From positions 2,731,501 through 2,795,500 of the forward strand of contig JAQISU010000345.1 of the NCBI GenBank assembly GCA_029339505.1: 64,000 nt of DNA, read 5' to 3'. The DNA is from Unio delphinus (lineage: Eukaryota; Mollusca; Bivalvia; Unionida; Unionidae). The position numbers and the translations under genes were made by a program. Each line of letters starts with the position of its first letter. The stretch's first letter is position 1. The notes under the pieces are model-generated. The model saw nothing but the letters and a program-made list of their open reading frames with translations, made no database searches and was not told the origin of the DNA. This document shows positions 19,881-60,747 of the stretch, piece by piece.

Positions 19881-22800
19881 CACAGGGTGATTATTTCAGG
19901 TGCAGATCGTATAAAGCATGGTACAGATATGACCGACTACATCAATACTTTGTACTACGTGAGCGACCACTTTAGAAAGTATTTTTTCATTCAATAAGGG
20001 CAAGTGCTGACTGTTCACGTTCAAAATCCACTTCACTGAAAAATTAGTGCATGAACATGTTGAAAGAGGTACTCTGGCATCAGGGCCTGAACTGATGATG
20101 TCTTGAAAATGTTAACCTTCAATAACAAGTAACTGTTATTCAGACTGGAGTAATATTCGGTTTCATCATTGGTTTCGGAATCAACATGTGCTGAAGTGGT
20201 CGACATCGACACAGGATAAAATTCTACCTCTTGGGATTTTACAATCGCCGTCGTAACGGGTAGCATGGGATGAAGACCATGTTCTCACTTGCAACAGGGG
20301 TAAGCAACATTTCATATTTTGTAATCAAAAATATCCCGAACTGCTCTTCTCCCTCTTTTTCTAGACCTGTTTATGAGGTTTTAATGCTTTGTACTTCTCG
20401 TTCTGCCCTTTCCTTGCTGTAGTAATCGAAGAACTGCTGCTTTGTACAGGAGTGTTTAGCAAATGTTTAAGGGTATATCAGCGATCCAAGATTCCTTTTC
20501 ATCTATGTATCAAAACGTTCGGCTTTCATATAGTTCTTTTGGGACTTTGTTGATTTACGAGGACAGATTTAAAGATATTCGTTTCCGTGAGTTAAATTTG
20601 TATCTTTAAAAAAAAGATGGTGATTACTGGTTTAAATGTGGACATCACCGTATGAAGAGCGGATTTTGACATATCTCCTAATCTATGTCTGCATTGTCCA
20701 CGTACTCCATAGTGCACAAGATTCATATATTAAAATTTATCACGGGTCTTTTTCGAAAATATAGTTTCAAGAGTCATGTTCCTTAATAGAATATACTATT
20801 TTGTCCTGGATCTGCTTTAAAACTAAAATTGTCATTTTAAGAAATTACGACGTACTGCGAGAACGATAAAGAAGATATTTTGATTCTCTCTGAACGTTAT
20901 ATGTTTCCTCTTTGTCATAAGTTGATATGGCAGACTCTTCTTTGAATGGAACGGAGGAGCTGTGTGCAGTACGACGTTGTACTCGACGACATCAGGGTAT
21001 ACAAACATTAAGGTTCTGTCCTTCATTTAATTTGATAGGAAATCGAAATACTTGCATAATTGTTAATTATTATTGATTTTTTTTATTAGGTAAGGGAACT
21101 GTAATTCCTTCCAGAATGTCAAACAAAGAGAAAGGTTCGTAGAAAGTGTATGGCAATTAATTTGAGACTTAGAGAAATTTGACAGTATTCGATGTGTACA
21201 CTTTTGTTAGTTTAATTTTTATATAGTTAGAATTGTTGCGATGAGATATCAAATAATACGATAATATTATGAACGAATTCTCGTGGAATAGATGTACAAC
21301 AGGAGATTTGTTGGTGCTTCTCTTTTGGCTTAATACAAGGCAGGGTGACATCTATTACAGTGTTCTTGAACGTCTTTGTTGACGATTTAGTGCTCTATAT
21401 TTATTAAAGGCGACTTAATAATTTCTAAGCAGAAAATATACTAAACAGTTTAATGTCCCCTGATTTATATTTAAAGATGCGTATATTGCACTCGGCCTAC
21501 TCACTGTCATTATACTCCACATCCTTCGTCGTAGGATTTGAAGTAGCCGCTGCAGCGTGGGACTAACAAAGATTGATGGTTTCGACAGGACATTATCCCT
21601 GGCATTCAAGCATTCAAACACCGCTATCTAACTTATTCGAGTAGGTGATTGACTCATCCTAGTCTTTTCAGACCTTTGTCTTTGATAGAAAAGAAAATTC
21701 TCCTAGCCTGCTATTTTTGTTTTAAAGCTAACTATTTATAACCAATAACATGTTGAAATGTATTCACACGATTTTTAAAGATTCATTTTGAGAAATTCTA
21801 TGATGACGAAATCAGACTTATGAGGCAAGTTGATGGATAAGACAAGAATAAAACACATATTTTTCGAAACCTGTAGTAGCGTATGTCGAAATTGTCAATT
21901 GCGAGTAGGTTTATTAGCTGAAATATCTGCAAAATCGACCAAAAGATATGGTACAAGCCAAAATAGTGTCTCATACGACACCTTTAGGACCAGAAAATCT
22001 CGACAAATATCTCAAACTAGCCACAGACGAGGTTGATCAATAGAACTTGATTAAAGTGCAATTCGCTTCCCTTCAATGTAAAGGGAAAAACATATTACTC
22101 TTTGGGGTCGCAAGGAGATCAGTGCTATTTTCATGAAAAACTGGCTTGGGACTTAAAACAGAATTCCAACCCTTTACGACGATGATGCTCTACTTCCAAA
22201 TATGATAGACAAATTATCAAGTCATGCACCTTGTGACTCATTAAGCTCGACCGAAACGGTATACCTTCCTTTCTCGGAAGAGGTTCTCTTTTTCGCGCGC
22301 ATACGAGAATGGCAGCTGTATCACGTGATACGGTCAACTTCCTGTGAGGTCAGCGAGTCCACTACAGTAAACGACTGTAAATGTCTAAATTTATAATGCT
22401 ATCAACATCGTGACTCTCCCGAAATCAACTATAAAATGCAAACCAAGTCACTTTCTATTAACCACCTCGCTCTTTCCAACTGCCTAATATTTTATTATGT
22501 ATCTTAATTGCTTTGCAGTTTTAATATTGTATATTCTTATACATCATGTACATGATATGATGCTTCTTTTGATAATTAGTGATAATTAGTGATAATTAGT
22601 GCCAAACACTATGTTCCGATGCCTTATGAGCATTGCCACTTTGGCTTCTAGCACTATTTGATCTTAAATGTTTGCACGACTGGTTGCTTCCATTTTTCCA
22701 TGCATTAATGCGTAAAAGTCGGTGGAATGTCATTAAAAATCTTTATCGATTTCTTAAATATTTCTACCCTCACTGTTCGAATGAGAGTGCAATCAAAGTG

Positions 22801-25427
22801 TTCTCTCAGTAGTACAAACGTTCCTTCTCAAAACCGTCCTTAAATGACCTGTACCTATGAGGATATTGATTTTTTCGTCTATTCCGCCTTACAAATTTGT
22901 TATGATGTTCTTGGGGTCTAAGTCGAATTATTTCAACTAAAATGTACTAAAGATGTTTGAAACCAATATGATTACAACAAGGGACCTAATAGCAGTTCCT
23001 GTTAATACAGGCTACGCAGAGTAACCTCCCCTATATGGATTCATATGGAATCACATCACAATTAATACTTCCAGTTCAGTACCCACGAATGTAGTTCTAG
23101 TCTATTTTTAGAACATTTTTTCCTCTCTCCTTTTGGTGGTGATAGAAGAGTTATATTGATGCATCTTTGGTATGGATTTAAAGTTAATTGTTTATTCCTG
23201 AGAATAGAAGCTCTGAGAGTGGCTGTCTGTATGTATTTTGGCGACAGTGCACACTGTGTAAGTAGGCCTTAGTGATGATCCGGAAGTGAAATCAGTGTTC
23301 TGTGTACATGCTGCTCTGTTTACAGTGCAGCCACTCAAAAAAATGCCGGTCAACCCTTGACAAGAATTTCACCGTGAAGTCATCTTTGGGGGTATTTTAG
23401 ATTTTCATATGATTTGTATTGATTGTCATACTGTGGAAAGGTCAGTGCTGAGAAATATATGAAGAGAACATATAGTAACATTAATTGTGGTGTATGGCCA
23501 TATGCCAATTCCGCTTGAGGAATGCTTTGTATAGGTATAACGGTACCAATTGCGCAAGTCCAAGTGGGTGGCGCTTAAAGTGTAGGGAACATTGCAATCT
23601 GAAATAACAACAACACTAGCTATGATTGGTGCATTATGTGAGAGTTGTACTTTCTGTTAGGTTTAAAAACAGTTTAGCGTCTTTTTGCAAAATGTGAATT
23701 TATGCTAATTCCTATATAGATCATATTTTGTATTTTTTATGATGTTTTGAAAATGTAATACACATGACTGAAAATATGCATGTTGTGACTAGATAACTCA
23801 TACCCCTGTCTAGTTCCAGCAGAGTTATCTCTCTTAAATGCAATGGAGTACCTGGTTTTGTCATCCTCAAATTGACTATCTAACATTGTTCTCTATAACA
23901 TGGTGTGAGATGCACGCTAAATTAGGATAGAAAATATATTTATCTCTCCAAATATTAGCATTGAGGTCTATGAAAAAACAATTGGTACCGTGATACCTGT
24001 ATAGCCTTACTTTTTAGAGTCCAAGAAGGTTAAAACTACTAAGAGCCAAATATGTGCTCAAAATCGAAAACCTTTAAGCAGGGAATTAACCGATTCGTAT
24101 GTGGACATAGCATGATTATGTTCATAGGGTTTACAGAATTATGCTCTACTTTTTCAGCCGCCATATTTTAAGAACCCCATTGAAAAAATATTTTTCATTT
24201 TCTACATTTAAGTAGGTATCAAATAACACATTTAGCAACGATTTCTCAGAACGCTCGCAACGATGTTCCTCTAAATATTTTCAGTTAGATCCATAACTGC
24301 AAACACTTAATGGATAATTTAAATCTACTCATTTTAACTAGAGGCTCGCGAAGTGCAAACAATTATTACTTTTTATAAAAAAAAAGATTGTTTCCTCTTA
24401 TATATTATAGCCAGTACCAATAAAAACACTCTTGTTTCTCCTATTGCCCTCAATGAAGCTGGTCACAATTTATTTTAAAGGTCTACGACCAGAGATGTGT
24501 TGAAATTTCATTTTAAATATTTTCATTGGGAATAACCAGCTGGTTTCATATTTCTTACTGAATCAGCAGTAAAACTATGATTGCATATTACATCAGCTCA
24601 CATTGAGGTAAAATATAAACGTTTAACAAACCTTGTGTTTTATCAGGATGTTTGAAGAGTTTCTTAAAAATATTTTACCATTTTAATTATTTGGAATAAT
24701 TTTAAGCGTTGGTTAATATATTTTAACGTGAAGCAACACTCAGAATTATTTATTATAGTACATATTTCATATAATGTTACAATTGTAACGCTCTCATCTG
24801 TCTAAAGAAAAAGGTTTTACATCATGACGCACATTTTGAATCCGATTTTCAAGACTGATTATAAATATTGATTTTATTGACAACCTTTAATTACCAATGT
24901 CCAGCAGATATGTGTTTCCAATATATAAAGCTCTATAAAATATGTATACAGAATGTATTGTATTTAGCTTCAACCTTACCAAAACCAATGTCCAGCAGAT
25001 ATGTGTTTTTAATAGATAAAGTTATATAAAATATGTATACAAAATGTATTTAGTTTCATAATTTAAGCGTTTGTTATAGGGTTTAACGGTCGACAACTCA
25101 TGTTTCACCTAAGGCCATCTTCAAACATTAAATACACACCTAAGTGTACATCAAGAACATATTTGAAATGAAAAGCCGAGACAAAATATCATTATATGAA
25201 ATATAAAAGGTGGAGAAGGTTACGTAGCAATATACTAAATAAACAATAAAATGTATATTTTCGTTATTCTATTGCATATTTGTGTTTCACTGTATGCAGA
25301 TTATATATATGACAGTCCGGTAATTCCAATATACAAAAAATAAATTCTCGCACAATATTTTTTCAGCAATGATTGTTTGAAGTCTGAAAATAACAAAGTA
25401 CAAAGACATTTCGTAATTCATGCTTTG
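19881..25427. other. Long AT-rich non-coding stretch
   Basis: No exon-like block is recognised. It contains three copies of GTGATAATTA at 22577-22600; a paired AACTCAT/AGAGTTATCTCT hairpin-like pair at 23789-23835; and two ~80-bp tandem copies at 24892-25053 sharing CCAATGTCCAGCAGATATGT and AAAATATGTATAC. A 77-codon minus frame at 20033-20266 has no recognisable motif. Confidence 0.5.
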
Positions 25428-52073
<26,646 letters not shown>

Positions 52074-53185
52074 ACATGACTTACATTATGGTGAACTGAG
52101 TTCTAAATAGTACAACATTTGCTATCAATTCCAAATGACTTACATTATGGTGAACTCAATCCTAAATAGTACAACATTTGCTATCAATTCCAAATGACTT
52201 ACATTATGGTGAACTCAGTCCTAAATAGTACAAAATTTGCTATCAATTCCAAATGACTTACATTATGGTGAACTCAATCCTAAATAGTACAAAATTTGCT
52301 ATCAATTCCATGACTTACATTATGGTGAACTCAATCCTAAATAGTACAAAATTTGCTATCAATTCAAAATGACTTACATTATGGTGAACTCAATCCTAAA
52401 TAGTACAAAATTTGCTATCAATTCCATGACTTACATTATGGTGAACTCAAACCTAAATAGTACAAAATTTGCTATCAATTCCATGACTTACATTATGGTG
52501 AACACAATCCTAAATAGTACAAAATTTGCTATCAATTCCAAATGACTTACATTATGGTGAACTCAATCCTAAATAGTACAAATTTGCTATCAATTCCAAA
52601 TGACTTACATTATGGTGAACTCAATCCTAAATAGTACAAAATTTGCTATCAATTCCAAATGACTTACATTATGGTGAAGTCAATCCTAAATAGTACAAAA
52701 TTTGCTATCAATTCCAAATGACTTACATTATGGTGAAGTCAATCCTAAATAGTACAAAATTTGCTATCAATTCCAAATGACTTACATTATGGTGAACTCA
52801 ATCCTAAATAGTACAAAATTTGCTATCAATTCCAAATGACTTGCATTATGGTGAACTCAATCCTAAATAGTACAAAATTTGCTATCAATTCCAAATGACT
52901 TACATTATGGTGAAGTCAATCCTAAATAGTACAAAATTTGCTATCAATTCCAAATGACTTACATTATGGTGAACTCAATCCTAAATAGTACAAAATTTGC
53001 TATCAATTCCAAATGACTTACATTATGGTGAACTCAATCCTAAATAGTACAAAATTTGCTATCAATTCCAGATGACTTACATTATGGTGAACTCAATCCT
53101 AAATAGTACAAAATTTGCTATCAATTCCAAATGACTTACATTATGGTGAACTCAATCCTAAATAGTACAAAATTTGCTATCAATT
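52074..53185. repeat. 59-bp minisatellite, about 19 copies
   Basis: Units with ATGACTTACATTATGGTGAA, CTCAATCCTAAATAGTACAA and AATTTGCTATCAATTCCA. Some units lack two to three bases after CCA. Confidence 0.98.
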
Positions 53186-54401
53186 GAACAATCTAAGTGA
53201 ATTATATTGGCATTTCGAATAACGTTCACTAATGTACTGATGTACGTATAGTTCTAATGAATCACAACGATATCAATAAAAAATGTATGCAAATAATTTC
53301 ACGGTTGATAAAACAGCAACACTATATGCAATACCAATATCAACTGTTATTTCTTTATTTTTATATAACCTTGTATGCAGCACTCCTATCAACTGATATT
53401 TCTTTCTATTTTTTAATAAACCAATCAACTACAAAGTTATTGTTCAGCGCAATATATTTAATGGCGATTTTTGTAAGCTTTTCTCTTCAACTAGGATTAT
53501 TTGTAAGTAATATCTTAATTGCTTTTATGACCGGACATGTTATGAATAAAGGCTGGTACACATTTTAGGTACGCGTAGAATTTGAAATGCACTCGTTACG
53601 ATCTTGACCTCTATATCTGTATGTCATGACCCGTCTCCTTATTTTCAGTTAGCTCTCTGTCGTAAGGTAATGTTCGTTAGCGAAATTAAAATATTTTTGT
53701 CTCCTTCTGTGAAATACAATCTGTTCCTCTTACAGCTTATTTCTTGTTGACGGATTGAATATGCAAACAATGTCCCATGAAATGTGTTTGGCTGATTGAT
53801 TGTAAATAAAATATCAGATTATATCACACATCCTGTGTTCATCATTATTAAGACTCCACTGCCCATAATCATAGCGTTGGGTAGAATGATATTCAAAAAC
53901 ATACTAGTAATAAACTAAAATTTTAATTGGTATCCACAATTTCGAATTTACTGTACTAGTGGACCTCCACAAGCATATTATATATATGAAATGATCTACG
54001 TTGAAGCATATTTCTTTCTGTTCTGAAAATTGATCTGACTTGCTATTTACACTAATTTAGAAACAAATATTATTCCTACATAGCGATTTGTTTTAGGGAA
54101 ATTATCCCATGTTATCTTTATTTATGATGATTTTGGGGAACTGTTTTCTTACTTGGCGTTATATAGCCGGGACTGCGCTGACGCGATGTTCAAACATGTA
54201 CATAAATTAGAAGGAATACAATTCTTTCATTTTCCTAAACATAATCTGTGATGTAATGGAGCAGTTTGAAGTGTTTGGATAATAGTGTGACCTTCTTTTT
54301 ATATAAGTCGCAGATGTGTTCTTTTATTCTCGCTATAACTTAAACTTTGGTCTCAATTAGATATTGTTTACCACCTTATAATTGGTTAAAAAAAACAAAC
54401 G
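53186..54401. other. Non-coding DNA, one hydrophobic frame
   Basis: A 103-codon plus-strand frame at 53257-53568 is rich in Leu/Ile/Phe and could span three membrane helices. No family is recognised and AT-rich DNA gives such frames by chance. Confidence 0.45.
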
Positions 54402-54619
54402 TCATTGTCTACGATCACCTCTAAACTTGTAGGTATGTTTTAGATTTGTAAAAGTACTCTTAAATCTTGAATTTATAACTTTTCTTACGGAGTCGCTCTT
54501 GTCCCATAATCGAATTTGCTGTGCAAGTTGGACGTCAAACATACTGCTGTTACATTTTCTCGTAATGACATCATCATACAAAATTGTATACACCACAAAA
54601 ATGATCCATATGACGTAAT
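54402..54619 (-). CDS. Unassigned terminal exon-like block with one membrane helix
   Basis: After a TTAATTCTACAG acceptor, the open stretch runs 72 codons to TGA. It begins with a hydrophobic helix (YVIWIIFVVYTILY) followed by a basic, soluble tail (QQIRLWDKSDSVRKVIN, FRGDRRQ). The layout would suit the last exon of a membrane protein. Family not recognised. Confidence 0.3.
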
Positions 54620-54831
54620 CTGTAGAATTAATTATAAGCCCAGATATACAGTCGAATATCGTCCACCTTAGAATAGATGTGAACTGCCCCGTTTCTATAA
54701 AATGTACACATAAATAATATCTAAATAAATATCAGAGATACTCCATCACACTTTGACTGATTTATCCAATAACGATAAGTAAGTCTTTGTAAACAAAGTA
54801 CTATGTTAAGTCCTTAGCAATCTGAAAATTT

Positions 54832-54983
54832 TTGTGGATAAACACATTACGGACAATACAGGAAATTTATTCTTTCTGTGCATAAACACATTACGGACAC
54901 TACAGGAAATTTATTTTTTCTGTGGATAAACACATCCATATTACGAACAATACAGGAAATTTATTTATTCTTTCTGTGCATAA
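54832..54983. repeat. ~44-bp minisatellite, left block
   Basis: Units with GGATAAACACATTACGGACA and ATACAGGAAATTTATTCTTT. The array is split by the insertion that follows. Confidence 0.95.
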
Positions 54984-55811
54984 TGTTACGTGCTTAGTCT
55001 CGAATAAACAGTAACATAGAAAGAGTGAAAATAACAAGCTTGTAAAACTTAATAAACAATTTATTGAGTACAAATACTTTTCAGAAAAGAAAAATAAACT
55101 TACGGTTTTAAAAATCAATTCCAAACTTAATCCAAAAATAACTCAAAATATTATCAACTAGAGAAATTGCAAAAGTCCTGGTAATAAAATGTCCAAATAA
55201 TTCTAAGTTTGAATTCCAGCGATGTATCCAATATAGAAGACGATGTATTTTGATGAAGTCAGTTCTTGTTAATGAAAATCTATGAGTACATATTCTTTTC
55301 CAGATAACTAACAAAATAATTCCTCTTGATCCAAACGAATTGACACAATTTCCAGTACACGGTAATTAAAAATAACTAAAAAAAAGACACACAACTTAGT
55401 ATTCTAAAAGCCCAAACTTCTACTGAATAGCTCGCTCCCAAAACATAGTTTATATATCTGTTTTTTTTTTAATTAAACAAAGGGTCACGTGATCTTCTAG
55501 AAACTATCAGAACAAATTTACGTTTAAAAACTCACGTATCCAGCGTATGACCTAACTAAAATAGAAAGATGTTTATACAAAAGCTCCATTTTGTTCTTGG
55601 AACCAACCAATCATTTTAAAAGCTTGTTTACAACTCTGAAACCAGGTCAGAAATGAGGTCAACACCTGGTGTTCACTCTGTAAAGTACAGGTCACACACC
55701 CCCACCCCCCGTTTCAATGAACGAATCTTAAAACTTAAAATGCCAAATTTAAATCTAACAAACAAACAAAAATAAAAATAAATATAAATGACATATCAAA
55801 TATACGTAACA
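54984..55811 (-). mobile_element. Probable solo LTR (828 bp)
   Basis: The ends form the inverted pair TGTTACGT...ACGTAACA (TG...CA), and the insert is flanked by ATAA on both sides where the empty repeat unit reads TGCATAAACAC once. On the minus strand there is a TATA-like GATATATAAAC near 55450 and an AATAAA near 55060, before the right-hand end at 54984. This order suits an LTR in minus orientation. No internal retroelement genes are present. Confidence 0.72.
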
Positions 55812-56165
55812 ATAAACACATTACGGACAATACAGGAAATGTATTCTTTCTGTGGATAAATACATTACGGACTATACGGGAAATTTAATCGTTCTGTGAA
55901 TAAACACATCCATATTACGGACAATACAGGAAATTTAATCTTTCTGTGGATAAACACATTACGGACAATACGTGAAATTTAAGTGTTCTGGGAATAAACA
56001 CATCCATATTACGGAAAATACAGAAAATTTATTCTTTCTGTGGATAAACACATCCATATTACGGACAATTTAGGAAATGTATTCTTTCTGTGGATAAACA
56101 CATTACGGACAATACGGGAAATTTATTCGTTATGTAGATAAATACATCCCATATTACAAACCATA
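55812..56165. repeat. ~44-bp minisatellite, right block
   Basis: The same unit as the left block, more variable, with alternating CACATTACGG and CACATCCATATTACGG forms. Confidence 0.95.
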
Positions 56166-56359
56166 CAGGAAATTCATTCTTTTTCTGATGATTCGGAAAA
56201 CGGAGCAATCTCATATAAGAGCATATTGTTTCGATTGGAGAAATAAAAAAAAATTCAGTTGCATTCATCCACTTCTACCTGATCCATCCTCACGCTCCGT
56301 TTAACAAAGGACTATTGTAACTGTACAAGAAACCCCTCCTATGATCTCACCTAAAGGAT

Positions 56360-56760
56360 TGTCAAACCATCCCATATAGGACAAAGTTATTTTTTCGATA
56401 TGACACCCCGTATGGGACAATGTTATATTTTCAGTACGACACCCCATATAGGACAACGTTATATTTTCAATATGACACCCCATATGGGACAACGTTATAT
56501 TATCAATATGACACCCTATATAAGACAACGTTATATTTTCAATATGACACCCCATTATGGAACAATGTTATATTTTCAATATGACACTCCATATGGGACA
56601 ACGTTATATTTTCAATATGACACCCCGTATGGGACAATGTTATATTATCAATATGATACCCCATATAGGACAACGTTATATTTTCAATATGACACCCCAT
56701 ATAGGACAATGTTATATTTTCAATATGACACCCGATGACAATGTTATATTATCAATATGA
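56360..56760. repeat. ~36-bp minisatellite
   Basis: About 11 units with ATATGACACCCCATATGGGA and CAACGTTATATTTTCA. Confidence 0.97.
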
Positions 56761-56878
56761 CCCCCCCCCCGGCTGATTTAGAAACAACTCATAGCCTATA
56801 AAGTACCGCAGCTGTCCATTTTTCGAAAGAGACACTGTCACCCAGCCAACACTTGCTTACCCTCCCACCCCTGTCAGC

Positions 56879-56879
<1 letters not shown>

Positions 56880-56936
<57 letters not shown>

Positions 56937-56940
56937 CACA
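56880..56940. repeat. (CA)n microsatellite
   Basis: About 60 bp with one interruption (CAAA). Confidence 0.98.
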
Positions 56941-58825
56941 ACGTGCCCGCGCACGAAAAAGTCCAATAACTAGTTTTAGTCTTGGATTCATTGTAAGATG
57001 GTTTCACTCCAGTTGAATGCAGTCACTGCAGACTAATATCATTGTCTACTACCTACAGACCTTGGTGTTGTCACATGACAGAAAAGCTAGCTGCCTCCGA
57101 TGCAACGTCTGCTGGCGGGAACATAAATCATACAGATAAGACACACCTAACAGTTGAACAGTCATCATTACAACCAAAACTGCGTCCACTGATAAGCCAT
57201 ACTGATAAAAAGACTGGTCAGTGACTGGACTACTTTGACAGCTGGGAGCAAACGCTTCCAAGATTCCTTCATCCAGCTACTGCTTTCGTATCGTGTACAC
57301 TAGTATTGCTGGCTGTAAAGGTTTTCCTGTCTTTTAGGTTGTGTTGGGTGCTAACAATATTATTTAAACTATTACGGAAGACCAACCCTGGCACGTTTTT
57401 GTCAGAAATTGAAGTATTGACAGAGAGATGCAAAGCTCTGAGCCCCCAGTCAGTGGTGCCGACAGTTAAATTAATGAAAACACAACATGCAAAGTTCAAA
57501 TAAACAACAATTTAATATCAATCAATAATAGTTATCTCTCAAATAAATTTAATATCAATCAATAATAGTTATCTCTCAAATAAAATTCAAATTAAAACCC
57601 TATCACTCGAGCATGTGACGGCCTATTTCATCATCGGACTTAGTTTGATAGATTTTCCTCCTGCCCCGTGTTCCTTCTCATATGTTTGAACTTTCTCTGG
57701 ACTTGTAATCCAATTCCATCCAGTCGTATAACTTCTGCCTCCGTTCTTCCTCTCTCTTTTGTCTCCCAGAGACTCGGATCAACTGCACTAGGATATTTCC
57801 CTTCGTCTCATACAGTTCCTCTGGTACCTAAAAGCTTCCTGTATTAACACACAAGGACATTAGCATAGCATATTCCCTTAGCTATCTAACTCACACTAAC
57901 CAACGATATAATTAGATAAGCCATTTCCTTCTTTGGTCACGCATTCGTGCTCATCTATCTGATATGTGTACAGGGTATATTTAGATTCTCAGTTTTATTA
58001 TACAGAACAATAGCAGATAATCAGACTCATCTCTGGCCATTGCACTTCTGCAAAGTGTACACGTATATTCACATATCCATGTGCTGATATATCCGTACAC
58101 ATGATATTCCTACAAAGTATACACAAATAAAAAAATCCGTAATTTACGAATGTTGCACACTGCAACCATTATACAAAGTTAATAAGTCAATTCAACATTT
58201 GAAAATATATAATATCAAATGAATAAATGCATGAGGTTACTACGAATTAACCCAATAGCGAATTACAATATTAATTCTTTACATAAACATTGCTGATATC
58301 TCAAAATAAGCCTGTAGATCAAATACTACGATGAATCAAAACCTACAAATGGTAATTCAACGTACTAAATTATATATACTGCAATAGTTAAAGTACAATT
58401 ACTTTGCCGTAATATTTTACAACAATGGAGCAAATAGTCAGTTACATGTACTGAAGCTCCTTGTAATTACCAGAATAACAAGTTTCCCGCCAATTTTGAA
58501 TGGCATCGGAATAGCTTATCTTCCGTTATAATTTCCGCAAGATGGTTTAGCAGCTACTAACGTTTAGTTCTCAAGATAATAGATTTACGCTTGCGATGCT
58601 ATTATTGGCCACGCCTTGCTCAAACGATTGGTGTCTTTGTTTGTCCCTATAGAACTTACTTTGTCTATCAAATTCATTTTACCAACTTACCTACCTAGAG
58701 TAGCGCGTATTCAGGTCAACCACTTGCGACATTGTTTCTATTTTCCCCCAGTTCTAAGTAAAGTGAATTTGTTTCTCCTACCGTTACATTTTAAGCTATC
58801 ACAGGGCGGTTGGATAGTGAATATG
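56941..58825. other. Non-coding DNA
   Basis: A 37-bp direct duplication (AATTTAATATCAATCAATAA type) lies at 57508-57585. Two unsupported short frames at 57.0-57.5 kb. No gene is recognised. Confidence 0.5.
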
Positions 58826-58829
58826 ATTT

Positions 58830-60440
58830 AATGGATTGTATAGTGGGTGTAATGGATAGTAATTTGTGGTGTAATGTATAGTATTTTGTGGTGTAATGGA
58901 TAGTATTTTGTGGTGTAATGGATGTAATAGATAGTATTTTGTGGTGTAATGGATAGTATTTTGTGGTGTAATGGATAATATTTTGTGGTGTAATAGATAG
59001 TATTTTATGGTATAATGGATAGTATTTTGTGGTGCAATGGATAGTATTTTGTGGTGTAATGGGTAGTGTTTTGTGGTGTAATGGATAATATTTTGTGGTG
59101 TAATGGATGTAATCGATAGTATTTTGTGGTGTAATGGATAATATTTTGTGGTGTAATAGATAGTATTTTATGGTATAATGGATAGTATTTTGTGGCATAA
59201 TGAATAGTATTTTGTGTTGTAATGGATAGTATTTTGTGGTAAAATGGTGAGTATTTTGTGGTGTAATGGATAATATTTTGTGGTGTAATAAATGGTATTT
59301 TGTGGTGTAATGGATGGTATTTTGTGGTGTAATGGATAGTATTTTGTGGTGTAATGGATGTGATGGATAGTATTTTGTGGTGTAATGGATAGTATTTTGT
59401 GGTGTAATGGATAGTATTTTGTGGTGTAATGGATAGTATTTTGTGGTGTAATGTATAGTATTTTGTGGTGTAATGGATAATATTTTGTGGTGTAATGGAT
59501 AGTATTTTGTGGTGTAATGGATGGTATTTTGTGGTAAAATGGAGAGTATTTTGTGGTGTAATGGATAATATTTTGTGGTGTAATGAATGGTATTTTGTGG
59601 TGTAATGGATGGTATTTTGTGGTGTAATGGATGGTATTTTGTGGTGTAATGGATAGTATTTTGTGGTGTAATGGATGTAATGGATAGTATTTTGTGGTGT
59701 AATGGATAGTATTTTCTGGTGTAATGGATAGTATTTTGTGGTGTAATGGATAATATTTTGTGGTGTAATGGATGTTATTTTGTGGTGTAATGGATAGTAT
59801 TTTGTGGTGTAATAGATGTAATGGATAGTATTTTGCGGTGTAATAGATAGTATTTTGTGGTGTAATGTATAGTATTTTGTGGTGTAATGGATAATATTTT
59901 GTGGTGTAATGGATAGTATTTTGTGGTGTAATGGATAGTATTTTGTGGTGTAGTGGATAGTATTTTGTGGTGTAATGGATAATATTTTGTGGTGTAATGG
60001 ATAGTATTTTATGGTGTATTGGATAGTATTTTGTGGTGTAATGGGTAGTATTTTGTTGTGTAATGGATAGTATTTTGTGGTGTAATGAATAATATTTTGT
60101 GATATAATGGATAGTATTTTGTGGTGTAATGGATAATATTTTGTGGTGTAATGGATATTATTTTGTGATGTAATGGATGGTATTTTGTGGTGTAATGAAT
60201 AGTATTTTGTGGTGTAATGAATAGTATTTTGTGGTGTAATGGATGGTATTTTGTGGTGTAATAGATGGTAATTCGATGGTTTAATGGATGGCATTTTGTG
60301 GTGTAATGGATGGTATTTTGTGGTGTAATAGATGGTATTTCGTGGTGTAATGGATGGTATTTCGTGGTGTAATGGATGGTATTTTGTGGTGTAATGGATA
60401 GTATTTTCTGATGTTTTGTGATGTAAGGGATAGATATTTT
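58830..60440. repeat. 22-bp minisatellite, about 70 copies
   Basis: Units of TAATGGATAGTATTTTGTGG plus TG, with variants ATGGATGTAATGGATAG. Because the minus strand contains no stop in any phase of the unit, frames over 400 codons arise by chance. Confidence 0.98.
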
Positions 60441-60700
60441 GTGAGATTTCATATCATTCTGTTACATTCTAAGCGAACACATGGCATTTTGGAGAGTATG
60501 ATATATTGGATAGCATAGTGGTGTGATAAATAAAGATATTGTGGTGTAAGGGAGAGTCTATTTTGTAAGATTTTGTCTTCTTTGTTTACATTCTGAGATT
60601 AAATAAAGAATTTATGAAAGGTTAAGGGGGTTGGGGGTGTTAAATGGTATTTTTTGTGGTGTAAGGTATAGTCCATTTGGTGAAATGGCTTTTTCTTCCT

Positions 60701-60747
<47 letters not shown>

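Noticed and set aside
20033..20266. 77-codon minus-strand gene
   Set aside because: Protein-like start but no identifiable family, no splice sites and no neighbours.
52074..53185. CRISPR-like appearance: regular repeats of constant length
   Set aside because: Units are directly adjacent with no unique spacers, and the context is an animal intron or intergenic region.
53257..53568. Three-helix membrane protein gene
   Set aside because: A single 103-codon frame in AT-rich DNA, with Leu/Ile/Phe/Tyr bias expected from base composition and no motif or splice support.
58791..60452. 429-, 147- and 135-codon frames on the minus strand
   Set aside because: A 22-bp minisatellite with no stop codon in any minus phase explains them all.
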